DNA from: Prostheceraeus crozeri
Taxonomy: Eukaryota; Platyhelminthes; Polycladida; Euryleptidae
NCBI GenBank assembly: GCA_907163375.1
Contig: CAJQUW010015337.1
Span: forward strand, 124,001 to 188,000
Length of the DNA: 64,000 bases
Reading direction: 5' to 3'
Of this stretch, positions 12,001-22,777 are shown one piece after another. A model generated the notes under the pieces. It had not been told where the DNA came from. It saw nothing but the letters and a program-made list of their open reading frames with translations, and ran no database searches. Position 1 is the stretch's first letter. Every line of letters starts with the position of its first letter. Both the position numbers and the translations under genes were made by a program.

Positions 12001-12267
12001 TCCAGCCTCAGTATTGTGCATTCTTCAATGACTTTTAGTTGTAAATGCCTGTCTACTTTAGAATTTATGAGTATCATCATGTGTCAAGTAAATTTTAGAT
12101 AGTATTGACTTTCTATGTGCGTAATTTCGTTTGTCGCAAGCTTTTAGCGTGACTTTGGATATTTGATGTGATTTTAGTTCAGTTAGTTTGCTATCAAATT
12201 CATTCTTGATGTATCTGCCTTCGAGAACAAGCGTGGCTAGTGGAAGTCTATCGTTTTTGATTATCAA

Positions 12268-12279
12268 ATGTTGATTTTT
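12268..12279 (+). repeat. Target-site duplication, right copy
   Basis: ATGTTGATTTTT, identical to 8221-8232. It directly follows the last base homologous to the PLE tail. Confidence 0.85.
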
Positions 12280-15200
12280 CTTAAGATCTAGTGACACTGA
12301 CTTCGATCGGTGCCTGATCGAGCTGCTAAATCAACAGCTGCTGTCCATTCTGACCCCCACTAACTTAAACAGCGAAAATTCGACTTCCTGTGATTTAGAC
12401 TTTTCATTTGTGAAGATAAGATAATACTTTATTGATGGCTCACAATGTGCGGTGAACGGATTACAGAGGTAAGTTTAAAACATAGACAAATAATAAAAAT
12501 ACAACGAGGTACAAGTACATCATAAAAAATAGTTGCACAACTTTATCTTCCGAAGCGGATAGATGAGTTGCTAAATCGAACATGTTTGGCTCGCGATGCT
12601 GTAATACACAGAGGATTTCGCAGAGTGGGTTTTCTCTCATCAAACATGATATTCAAAGAATGGTTACTATCACAGACAATTGTAGTAAACACAAGGTCTC
12701 GGTAACAAATGTCAGATCAGAGAAATTATGATTATGGATGTCATGAATGATGTTGATATGAGTCAATTATACAGAATCGTAAATTTTTATGGTAATTCAA
12801 ACTTCACAATAGTATGGATAAAGAAAGATTTATCAAACTATGCCACACATCAGTCTATCTCGCTTAATTTATAGCATTTTCTCATTATAGATATTTAAGT
12901 GCTGGGCATTTTGCATGGCGCAATAACAAAACCTTGAATTGATTTGCAGTGTGGCTATCTTCTGTTTCATGTAGGGGATTCTTAACTGGTCGAATGTAGT
13001 CAACATACTGCAAAAAACTATTCTGCAGTCTTTAAATGCTATTTTTACTTTCAGATATATTCTGCAGTCTTCACGCGACATTCACATCAAAGGTAAGATC
13101 TGAAAGTAATTCAGTGCACTAGCAAGGGTTTGCTTTTGTTCTGATTAATACCTTTGTGGATTTTCTGTTTCTAATTCTCACACTCTTTGTTGGTCCTCGA
13201 TGCAATTTCGTTGATAATCTTTCAAACAGAAGCGTTTGTCGGGCTGTAATAACGTGGAGTACGCCACCGTGGGATATCTATTCAAGTAAAGGAAATTGAA
13301 AGCATACGCTTTCCATTGACCTGGGAGATGAGGAATTCCCGCTTTGATATGTCCTGTCTCTTTAGGATATAAACACTTGGCCAAAATCAGCATTTTGATT
13401 CCGCATTGCTTTTTGATCATGATAAGCAACTCTCTAACAGACAAAATTCATTTGTCGAAGGGTCTCTCCTCAACCAAGGGTATGAAAAATATCGGTTTCA
13501 GTATCTGAAGCCTATACGCAAAATTTTCGCTGTCATTTTGATGCCGTAATGCAGGTTGCTTCTAGTCTACAATTATTTTTTTCTTACTGTTAATTCTTAA
13601 TATTGATTGATAACAGTTATTCATAGCTGAGAAACTACTACTCTAAATTATCCTCCTGATCTCAACCTCAATAGCGACAGGTGATTAAGTCGAGGCATGC
13701 CACATTTTCTCGAATGTAGCTCGCGGGTTATTTGACTATTTTTGCTGTTCAATTGTGGATTCTTTATGAGATCGGATTATATAAATATATTGACTGTGAT
13801 ATGACTGTCTCGATTCTTTAGTGCTGAAATGCAGACATTGTGTGCTACAGTCATGATGAGACGAAAACGAAAGTGAAGAAATCGAGAAGAAAGATGATCA
13901 TGACAGTGTCGGCGAACTCGAGACGCACAATATTTAAGAAGGAAAAATATAATCATATGTTGAGTGACGTCTGATTATGCATTGACAGCTTTATTCTAGT
14001 TGATTGTTTTATATCGACATTTATGAGCTAGCACCGATATTTTCTTGTCACTTTATTAGGAACTGTGATAAATGCCAAAGATGGCAATGAAAATGGATGA
14101 AAAGCAACTCATTAAATAAAATAGTTATCTTTTGTTATGTTGATCAAGTGCTTATAATTAGATCAACTATTTAGCAACAATGATTATTGAAAGCTATTGT
14201 TAGAAAATGTAGAACCTCCGACTTACACGTAGTCACATTCCAATGTCAGCAGTTTTGTAAGCGCATCTTTTGGCGCTATCGTCAACACTTGAAGCTGTGA
14301 GGTGCTCGATTCCATTTATAAAATCTAAGGAAATCTGCAGCATACTTCGTATTTTACTGCATTATATAATGTGCATTAACTTGTAAGTATATGCATTTGG
14401 TTTTTTGAATGAAACAGGTAGCGTGATATTTTCTGTTTGATACTTGGAATTTTCGCCAGATTGAGTTGACGGATACCCTAAATCTTTTTTGATTCATAAG
14501 CGAAATTCGTTGGAACTTAAATCAAGCTCCACGGCGAAATTAGATCCGTCGAATGGCGTCGATGAGAGTTTCCGTTGGATGAGAGCGCATACTATTCACC
14601 TATACTTGAATATGCTATGCTATTACTAATTTGAGAAATTCGCGTTTTGAATGTTGCGATAATAGCACTAACTGTGATAAATATTGATAATCGTTATATA
14701 GAATTGATCGTTATGAAACGATTTTTCGACAAATCGATTGCATAGAAATTATAATTTATAGCTTACTACGTTGATTTGATTTATGCCCAATTTTCCATTG
14801 GTCCGGAACGACTACCAACTGCCGATGCTCCAGTGATACTTTTCCTTTCTAAGATTGGTCGATTCATAGCTAGGAGAGTGTACAAGAGTTAACATTATTT
14901 TAGTTGATTTTATCTAATTAACTGAATGGTGTCTATAAACTGGTGTCCAATTCAAGTAACCTCCGTCTAGTTTTCACTTATTTACGCGTCTCCCCAAAGT
15001 CGAAGGCTTATTTGAATCGATTCAAACCGTGTTGATGAATGTTGCTAGACTCATGAAATACAAACCCATTTGTTTGAGAAGTTTAAAGTCAATCCGAACG
15101 GCTTCCTCTGGCCCGAACCATCTACAATAATAATACTCTGAGATATGATAGAATTTAGACTGAAATAATGATAAAAAGCTGAGGCGGCGTTAGTCTGAGG

Positions 15201-18200
15201 AGGCTTACAAGACAAGCAGGTAAAATTATTATTTATTATGCTATTATCAAAACGTAGTCTGTCACTGCCTTAGTTGCATATTGTGCAGAAAAATTGCGAT
15301 GACTGCTCATACAAATGAATAAGATGCACCGTAATCTGTGAAACATGATAACCTGTCCATTTTATGATATTGTCAATATCAAAGATATTTAATTGTTTAA
15401 AAGGGCTAGATGAAAAATAGATGCCGAATTTGAACCCATTTTAGTAAGGTCCTTATCGTGGCAAAAAAGCATTACGGCAATGGGGAGAAATTGCTGTTTT
15501 TTCAGCTGTACGGTGTGCAATGCGACAAAAATCATGTGCCTTGGAAATGGCACATGATGTAAAGCACAATTCACTGATATTACATGACAAGTTTCAAGAA
15601 TATTCGTTCAGTAGTTTCTCTGAAAAAAATTGTTAAAGATGAGAGCGGTGATACAGCAATTTATTGCAGTACTATCAATTTGGAAGAAAAAATATTCACA
15701 TGAAGACTGATGAGTATTGATAAACACACAACTCCCTCTGTAGGATTCATGACTATTAAGAATCCGAATATTAACGGATTCAGTGAGAATCCGAATATTA
15801 CACTGAGCAATTGGCTATTAATAAGGCTCAGCCATGTCAACAACGCTCTTCGAGTTATTCACCAGGCTGAAACTACAACATGGATCCATGTATTGCAAAT
15901 AATTAACAGAGGGGATTTTAGGTCCAAGTGGAATCGATCATCGGATGTCTGTCAATGTCAAAGATGTTGTCAATGTGCATTGTATAACATGCGCAGTATA
16001 TGTTGTTTGTTTTTATTTGCTTAAGCCAATTTTATATCAAATTTTCTGATAATTCATATATATTTATTCTGTTGTATCAGGTACTTTCTTACCGCAAAAT
16101 TACATTTACACGTTAGATTATTGCCAAGCTTGGCAATCGCGTTTGGCATGGCCGGGCAACGGTGGGCACAACAACGATGTACATGTACAACCATAACCAG
16201 GCTTCGTACTTATTACAAAGAAACAGTCTGCTTGATCAAAAGTAAAGACGCGGCTCATTTTTCTGTTCATAAAATTCATTTAATCATGTATTAGGTGAAT
16301 TGTAATTGAAGTTCACTCTGGTTTTATCTAAGAATGAAACAATTGGTTTTCATTTGTGCTATTCCTAATCCTATATAACATGCGCTCTTCACATTTAATA
16401 ATCAACTCACATAAAATAATGCAATGAAGTCTGATTGAAAGAATTGTATCAACAGGGTGCACTTATTTACAATTGGGTTTTGCAAGACATCTGAAAAGGT
16501 AGAATAGACTATTATTTGTTGCAATTTGGACGCTGTTTTCAGACATATATAAAAATTCCTTGATTTATTATTAAAATGCGTTTTGGTTCTGTAATTACTA
16601 AAAAGAGGTAATGAAAAGGAATAGTGGTTGCTCGCTTACAAATATTTTCAAATTCATGCAATATCAGCTGATTTTCACTGGTTTCGTTGCACACAAGGCA
16701 AAAACACGTCTGTTTTCTATCTAGACCCCTTTATAATATTAAGTATCTTTGGTCAATATTTGCTTAGGATGCATTTGTGAATGAATGAACATGTCAATCA
16801 TAACTTCTTATGTACTTTGTCAATGGTCTTATAGTAATTTGAACCGATTAAGATGCTTCTTTCTTTTTTAACCATTTGTAAAAAGGTCCCTTTGAAAAAT
16901 GTCAAATATCTTTTATTCCTATAGGCCAGATTTGATGAAATTTTTTTATTGGTTGTCAGAAAGAGTGATATTAAGAATGTGTAGGGGACTCCCGCCCTCC
17001 GGGGGGGGGGGCTATATAGGGTTTATAAACCGTTACTAACAGCACATTTTGAAGCACCCTCTGTCAACATGATGTATATCATAATAATCGACTTCATATT
17101 TATCGTGCAAAAATACGTTTCAATGAAACTGCATGTAGGTCATTCAGTAGAATAATGTTTAATAATGACCGTTCCACATAATTGATAGGATGACAGGATG
17201 GAGAGCGTGACAGACATGAAGGGGATTTCACATTTAGAACAGATGTCAACAGGCTATTGATGCACATTTTCTTGAAAGTCATTTCAATTATGAAATGAAT
17301 ATTCAATGCAATATTGTCGTTCTCACATCCAAATGTAGACAAAATGATCTCTCCGTGAAAATAATTAATTTATTTGACATATTGAATGTATATGTTCAAA
17401 TGCTAGCGAAAAAATCAAGCTCAGTTAGGAAATGTGGTCATCTTTCATCTTTCATGTGTCCTTATTTAGATCTAAATAACCCCACGCGTTCGTTGTCATG
17501 CCGGAAGAGAAATGGAATTCGATTAATCAAAGAGAGGTAAGATTTCTTATATACATAAAGCAAGGTGTTTTCCTAATGAAAATTGAGATTTTCTCGAATC
17601 AAGGCCGAAGAGATTTAGGCAGAATCCAATTTCCGTTAAGGTAGTTTTGGAGAAAATTGAACAATTACTTATATTATAAATGAATTGTACTTTCTTGAAA
17701 TATCCTCATTATCAGGAAAACAGCACGCTTTGAAAAGGGGATATCCTAGTAAGGTAACAATCGTAGCAAACGAATGACAAGAGGTTGCATAAAGAGATTC
17801 AAAAGTCTTAAATGTCATACCAAATTAAGTTTGCAATATTTAAGTGCTAGTAACATGATGTGTCGTTATACGTGTAAGAAGTTGGTGGACTCGAAAAAAT
17901 ATAAATTTCGAATCTATTAGCTCACGAGCTTTCGGATTATGTCCAGATGAAAGTCAGACTGGTTACAGACAATAGCAACATACAGGCACACAGGAACGAT
18001 GCGTCTTGATCAAATATCAATCATGGAACACAATGATGCAATGGATGATATCACTGGATGAGCCACTGGATGACATCACAATAAACTTATTTCTTCTTCT
18101 TCTTCTCTCGTTATTTCTTCTTTTCGTTTTACGTCTCTTCTTCACGGTTCTGGGGCTTGACGAAGTTGCGATTACTCGTTTCCATTTTGAACGATCTAGA

Positions 18201-20138
18201 GCAACGTCTTCCTTATCACAAAATCGTCCTTATGGATGAAAATGTCATATTCTGGCTAACGGTGACGCACAATTAGCCAACACGCTTCTCTGTCTTTTGT
18301 TCTTCACTGCACCATGCTCTCTTCATTCGTTCATTCATTGAATAGAATTTTGCGGTCATGAGAAAAAAGTTGAAGAAGTTTAAAAAAGAAATGTCAATCT
18401 TATTTGATTAAAATCTACATATTCGCACTCCTATCATGGCAAGGATCATGAAGACACCAAGAAGTAAGCCTTGATATTTTTTACATCTTAAATTTTTTGA
18501 TATAATATTTTTGATGAAAAGTGAAAAAGTGACATTTTCAGTCAATAAATTTTGGGATAACCCTGCGATATCACAACTTCCTTCCTATCATTATTTCCCA
18601 TTTCGATGAGCAAGATGTCAAAATTAAGCTCAGAAATCGACTTGATTGGACGGCGTGTGAATCGATTGAATTTCGGTAAAATCTAAGTAGTCCGTTTATT
18701 ATTATCAACTCTGTAAGTTGTCACAATGATTTTATGTTCAACTTAATTGACCTCATCTTGAAATACGATTACTTATGCTATTTTCACTGTCCTTATATGC
18801 TTTCTATGATATTGATAAATTATTCGTCTGTTTATAATATTACGCTGTGTCATGTGTGACTTGCCGAACATGCTCCCACTCAATGAAGTGGTATTGAAAA
18901 AGCTTTTTCTTGTCATTAAGCTTCTCTTAGAGAAATGACGCTCCTGATGAGCATTTTATGGTGAGGCGATGTTTTGTCTTCAATAGAATTTAGAGACGTT
19001 GCGTCTTAGGATTGTGTTGAGTTTGATTCACTGCGTTTATTTTGTTTAAGGTGGTTAGAATGGATTGCATGTTCTGTCGCCCCTATTGTAATGAATGTTT
19101 GAATAAGACTTTCGGAAACAAAGAAAATCTGGCGCACACATTCCTGGAAGATGCGACAGATTATATGGGATGAAGATGAAATATTCTCTGAATCTTAGCA
19201 AGGATATCTGAAAATAATCATATGAAATTCACTGACTATTTCTATTGTCACTATACTATCGAAGCATGAGGCTGAAAATCACTTCAGAATTTTAAAAGTG
19301 ATTTTTGACTGAATGGAAATATCCGAAAATCTTTCCCCCAAGAAAATAACATCTCACGGGAATACTAGCAGTGGTATATTTTTGAAACAATATCTTCTGT
19401 CGTCACTTCTTCAACGTCATGAAATAATTTCGGCCCACAAGGGAGTTGCTGACACCTTGTGTGGGTTGGAAATTTATCGTTTCAAATAACAAAATTTGCC
19501 TTATTCTTTTTGAAACTCCATTTATCAACATAAGAACTTAGTTTCTCTTTATGAAAATTGTCTTAATATCTATAAAACATGACTCCTGTTACTCTTTAAG
19601 AGTAATTTAATGCATTAACAATTATATACAGAGATATAATGCATGATATATCTTTTAGCAGTAAATAATTCCCTTGATAAAGCCTACGGCGAAAATTTGG
19701 GAGAACTACCTAATTGTTTTATTTGCGGAAGAAGGGCTAATAGGTCAACAATTAATTGATTTTAATTTCAAAAAACACAACTTGATCCGCAATGGCCAAA
19801 ATTTTGGACAAAAACTAAATCCAAGTCAACATCTGTTAATAGACTGTCCAAAAAGTTGGTATCATCTTTCTTCAGGCCTGTCCATTGATTCCATTGATCC
19901 TGTTGGTCAATAAATGGGGACAAATCTTGAAGAAATTGTAACTCTTCTGTACTAGCACCAGAAATCATACTTTGTTCAAAGTTATTGATATGGAGCATTC
20001 TAAGTCGTTATTAACAACTGTTCTTTCTTCTCTTTCTCGTCTACCTTCTATGTACTTACTTATTTAATGGAATGAATTCAAAATACCATGGACGTGTGAG
20101 GTATAGAAATTTAATAATACCATATAATAGCCATGATA
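12280..20138. other. Quiet AT-rich region, no supported gene
   Basis: Only short open frames of poor composition. Small features: an 18-bp perfect palindrome ATTGCCAAGCTTGGCAAT at 16120-16137, a run of 11 G at 17001-17011, and a TTC microsatellite near 18090-18107. There is also a stretch at 17896-17945 containing AGCTCACGAGCT, a short stem-loop word. No transposon domain was recognised. Confidence 0.5.
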
Positions 20139-20337
20139 TCTAGCGGGCAATATTGCATATTCTGGCGGGCAATATGGCAGTCCATTGAAATAGAACGGAC
20201 TTTTGCTGGCAATATGGCAGTGAGGGTAATAATATCGATACAGCCCGTAGACATCGGGCGATAATGCAAGCCCTTGGGCAGCTGCGCTGCCCTCCGGCTG
20301 TATTGCATTATCACCCTCATATACAGGGCTGTATCTA
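20139..20337. repeat. GC-rich block with nested palindrome
   Basis: The block is much richer in GC than its surroundings. GCGGGCAATAT and close variants occur three times (20140-20220). Beyond them, 20234-20338 folds into a nested palindrome. The outer arms are GATACAGCCC/GGGCTGTATC, the middle arms GATAATGCAA/TTGCATTATC, and the inner arms GGGCAGC/GCTGCCC. It looks like a MITE or a remnant of transposon ends flanked by TA. The minus-strand open frame through it is a consequence of composition. Confidence 0.6.
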
Positions 20338-20344
20338 TATATTG

Positions 20345-20464
20345 CAATCAAGTTAACGTTATGCAATCTTCTTTCAATCAAATTCGTTGTAGTTCATTCT
20401 TGTTCATAGATATGAATGAAGTTCATACATAAGCCAATCTATTTCACTATATATCAATCAAGTT
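20345..20464 (+). promoter_or_regulatory. Left subterminal CAATCAA repeats
   Basis: Three copies of CAATCAAGTT or CAATCAAATT upstream of the transposase gene, mirrored by AACTTGATTG and AAATTGATTG copies downstream. Likely transposase-binding sites by analogy with other Tc1/mariner elements. Confidence 0.5.
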
Positions 20465-20489
20465 CGTCAAAAAACTTTTCGTTTAAGAC

Positions 20490-20588
20490 ATGTCTAGCAA
20501 TCTCAGCTCTACCAGCTCTGAAAACTCAACCCGACGAGGACCCTATGCCAAGATAAGCACCGACCTTAAAGAACGTCTTATCGCGGCA
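20490..20588 (+). pseudogene. Transposase N-terminal segment, out of frame
   Basis: Starts at an ATG and reads MSSNLSSTSSENSTRRGPYA, followed by a helix-like TDLKERLIAAWEDGKD, then soon meets a stop. The next frame (from 20596) continues with VEVSSLLGIKFSSARSIIAK, which is the rest of what looks like one helix-turn-helix. The simplest reading is a single-base frameshift near 20585-20600. An alternative is that the downstream ATG at 20596 is the true start. Confidence 0.5.
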
Positions 20589-20595
20589 TGGGAAG

Positions 20596-21660
20596 ATGGA
20601 AAAGACAGTTGAAGTGTCCAGCCTCCTTGGTATCAAGTTCTCTTCCGCCCGGTCCATAATAGCAAAATTTTGTTCGTGTGATGGAGCTATCAGCGATGCA
20701 AGAGGAGGGAGACGTGAAGAGCGGGTAAAGCTTACGGATTATGTGGTGAGCGAAATTGTAGAGCTGGTCGAGCGTCATCCTGACTACACTTTAGAACAAA
20801 TAAGTGGACAGTTGCGTTTTTCTTTATCTGTTGCCAGCATTTCACGGGCTTTAGAAAAACAACTTATCACCATGAAGAAGTTGGAGGACTGCCCCGCTAA
20901 TCGCAACACATTGGTGACAAAGCAAAAACGATCCTCTTACGCCGAATGGTATTTGGAAATAGCGGTCAACCGGACGCTTGTATACGTTGATGAGACTTGT
21001 TTTAATATTTATTCAAAGCGCACCCGAGGAAGAGCCTTAAAGGGCAGGCCAGCAGTTCGGCAAGTCAGTGGATACGGTGGGCCAAATCTAAATTTGGTGA
21101 TGGCAATTTCAGCTGGGGTCGGTGTCGTATATTACGAGCTTCAAAGGGGTTGTATGACAAGTAAAGTCAAACAAATTTCGCAGATATTATTTTTGCATGT
21201 ACAAATATAATATATAAGTTTTCAAATTTCAGGCGAAGGATTCGGACATTTTATGGATAATCTCAAGACAATACTACGTGAATGCAACGTAATCGATGGC
21301 ACGATCGTGATGGATAACGCTCCAGTACATCACGGAGCCGTATCTGAGTGTGACGATGATGAAATCCCCGTTAAGTTTTTACCTCCATACAGTCCATTCC
21401 TGAACCCCATTGAAAATGCGTTTGATGTTTTGAAGCTTAAATTGCGAGCTGTCCTACGTGAGGATTCGACCAGGGAGAGGCTTGACAACCCGACAGAGGG
21501 TATTTCTATCGCGGAACATCGCTTGCAGCTTCTTACTGACTTATCCTCCTCAATAATCGAGGATCAAGAGACAATAAGTGCCGAAAAGGTTAACCACATG
21601 TGCAACCACGTGATGAGGTACATGCATCGTTGCTTTGCCATGGCCGACATTATACAATAG
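20596..21660 (+). CDS. DDE transposase, two exons with a 72-bp intron
   Basis: Exon 1 is 20596-21160 and exon 2 is 21233-21660. The intron starts GTAAAG and ends TTTCAG, and splicing in phase 1 joins the frames exactly, with no stop. The protein would cut and paste the element. From the N-terminus: helix-turn-helix (LLGIKFSSARSI), a GGRREER spacer, a second DNA-binding helix region (TLEQISGQLRFSLSVASISR), then the RNase H-like core. The acidic residues are D in VYVDET, D in VMDNAPVHH and E in PFLNPIENAF, with 32 residues between the second D and the E, close to the 34 of many Tc1 relatives. The C-terminal region is complete to the stop. The N-terminus is probably frameshifted, so this copy is likely inactive or recently so. 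Confidence 0.82.
21161..21232 (+). other. Predicted intron in transposase gene
   Basis: Donor GTAAAGT and acceptor TTTCAAATTTCAG bound 72 bp. Removing it restores one frame from the GVVYYELQRG region to GFGHFMDNLK. Short introns are normal in animal genomes. Confidence 0.75.
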
Positions 21661-21689
21661 CTTGAGATGCTTAATTATAAATTTGGAAT

Positions 21690-21870
21690 GAACTTGATTG
21701 TTTTCTATACATTCTGATTTTTATAGTTACGAAATTGATTGAAATATAGAGTTGTCAAACATATGCGCGAACTTGATTGATTATTTGCGCTACTGGTTGA
21801 AATATAAATGAAATTGATTGAAATAACTCCAATGGTAGAAATTGATTGAACTAAAACGAACTTGATTGAG
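21690..21870 (-). promoter_or_regulatory. Right subterminal AACTTGATTG repeats
   Basis: At least six AACTTGATTG or AAATTGATTG words in the 3' flank of the transposase gene, inverted relative to those on the left. Confidence 0.5.
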
Positions 21871-21912
21871 TTAGCTATGAATCTGACTGGAAAAACCTGT
21901 ATCTCCAAATCC

Positions 21913-21954
21913 AAATTAGACGGCCTTAATTGCATGATTAAGGCCGTCTAATTT
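21913..21954. repeat. 18-bp-arm palindrome at the left end of recombinase unit
   Basis: AAATTAGACGGCCTTAAT, spacer TGCATG, then the exact reverse complement. Two inverted arms around a 6-bp spacer is the usual layout of a tyrosine-recombinase core site, such as lox or FRT. A lone direct half-copy is at 24369-24385. Confidence 0.8.
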
Positions 21955-22177
21955 GCTATGTAGTACCATTGACGTAGGAGCATTTCACCATCCATCTTCG
22001 CATTCCCAGTGAAAATGGCTTTGAGATGATTCCTATGGTTCACAATTTGGACTCGTAGATATCTCAAGCTTGACATGCTTTAGTGTTCTGAGCTGCATGG
22101 GCTATGCAGAAAATTATCATAGATTTGAGAATTTTTCAGATCAAAATCTTGGGTTTTTGATGTCATAGGTTTTAAGT

Positions 22178-22288
22178 TCAGTAACAATGCATATATTGAC
22201 TTTCAAATGATCAGCCTAAATCGTCTAGCGCTACGCGCCGACGATTTAGGCTGTCATTTGAAAGGTAATATATCTTCATTGTTACTGA
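22178..22288. repeat. Palindrome with about 48-bp arms
   Basis: Arms 22178-22225 and 22240-22288 are reverse complements with a few differences. The inner 26 bases are nearly perfect, around a GC-rich 14-base spacer (TAGCGCTACGCGCC). It could be a MITE or a recombinase-related structure. Confidence 0.75.
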
Positions 22289-22340
22289 GCAAATAGGGTT
22301 GTCAGCTGATATTTCATCTGTCATTTTTCTATGAATATAA

Positions 22341-22442
22341 CATTATTATGTTTGATTTCCGTGCAAATATCAAACATATGAATATAATGTGAATATACAA
22401 TTATTATGTTTGATTTTGCATAGGAAATCAAACATAATAATG
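22341..22442. repeat. Inverted repeat with perfect 20-bp arms
   Basis: CATTATTATGTTTGATTTCC at 22341-22360 pairs exactly with 22423-22442. The interval contains two further partial copies of TTTGAT/ATCAAA words, one of them at 22401-22416. Confidence 0.75.
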
Positions 22443-22777
22443 TCATTGTAATATCTTGGAAGTCTGTCATCATAGAAACGGATATCATAGTACGCAAACT
22501 GTTCAAATTTCTAGTGTTTCTAGTGAACTATGAAAATTCAAACTGTTCAAGATATCATAGTTCTCTTGTTCAAATTTTCTTCCATTAAGTTATAGATCAT
22601 AGATTTTGAGTTCAGTATACAAAGATCCATACTATAAACATGAAAAAGAAATCATAATGCATCATAAACATTCCAATCATTAAGATATCTCTTAATTTCG
22701 ATTGAATTTTGAGGTCTGAGTTGAATATCAGATGCCATATAACGTAGGTTTATCTTGGCAAACCAGGCACGATCAAA

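Larger units (their letters stand above)
8233..12267 (-). mobile_element. Composite Penelope-like retroelement (PLE)
   Basis: A 4035-bp insertion between 12-bp direct repeats. On the minus strand it holds a PLE body: N-terminal region, reverse transcriptase, then a C-terminal GIY-YIG endonuclease. The body lies between two identical direct repeats (8229-8633 and 10960-11364), the pseudo-LTR arrangement known for Penelope elements. After an 8-bp filler (11365-11372), a 5'-truncated copy of the same element (11373-12268) lies in opposite orientation and matches 8271-9166 with only about three differences noticed. Such inverted partial copies attached to a main copy are known for Penelope. PLEs have no capsid or envelope. 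The near identity of all copies suggests a recent insertion, although the coding region is already interrupted. Confidence 0.9.
20324..21899 (+). mobile_element. Tc1/mariner-superfamily (IS630-like) DNA transposon
   Basis: Surrounds a DDE transposase gene. Proposed ends are TA-CAGG at 20322-20327 and CCTG-TA at 21896-21901, giving the TA duplication typical of the superfamily, but the matching terminal repeat is only a few bases, so the ends are uncertain. Both flanks carry many CAATCAAGTT/AACTTGATTG-type words (three on the left near 20345, 20376 and 20455; at least six on the right between 21690 and 21870). They point inwards on each side, as expected of subterminal transposase-binding repeats. 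Confidence 0.7.

Noticed and set aside
16120-16137. 18-bp perfect palindrome as a regulatory site
   Set aside because: Isolated, with no gene near; recorded only as sequence structure.
20064-20381. Minus-strand frame rich in Tyr and Pro through the GC-rich block
   Set aside because: The frame follows the palindrome and short repeats and overlaps another open frame; no protein motif.
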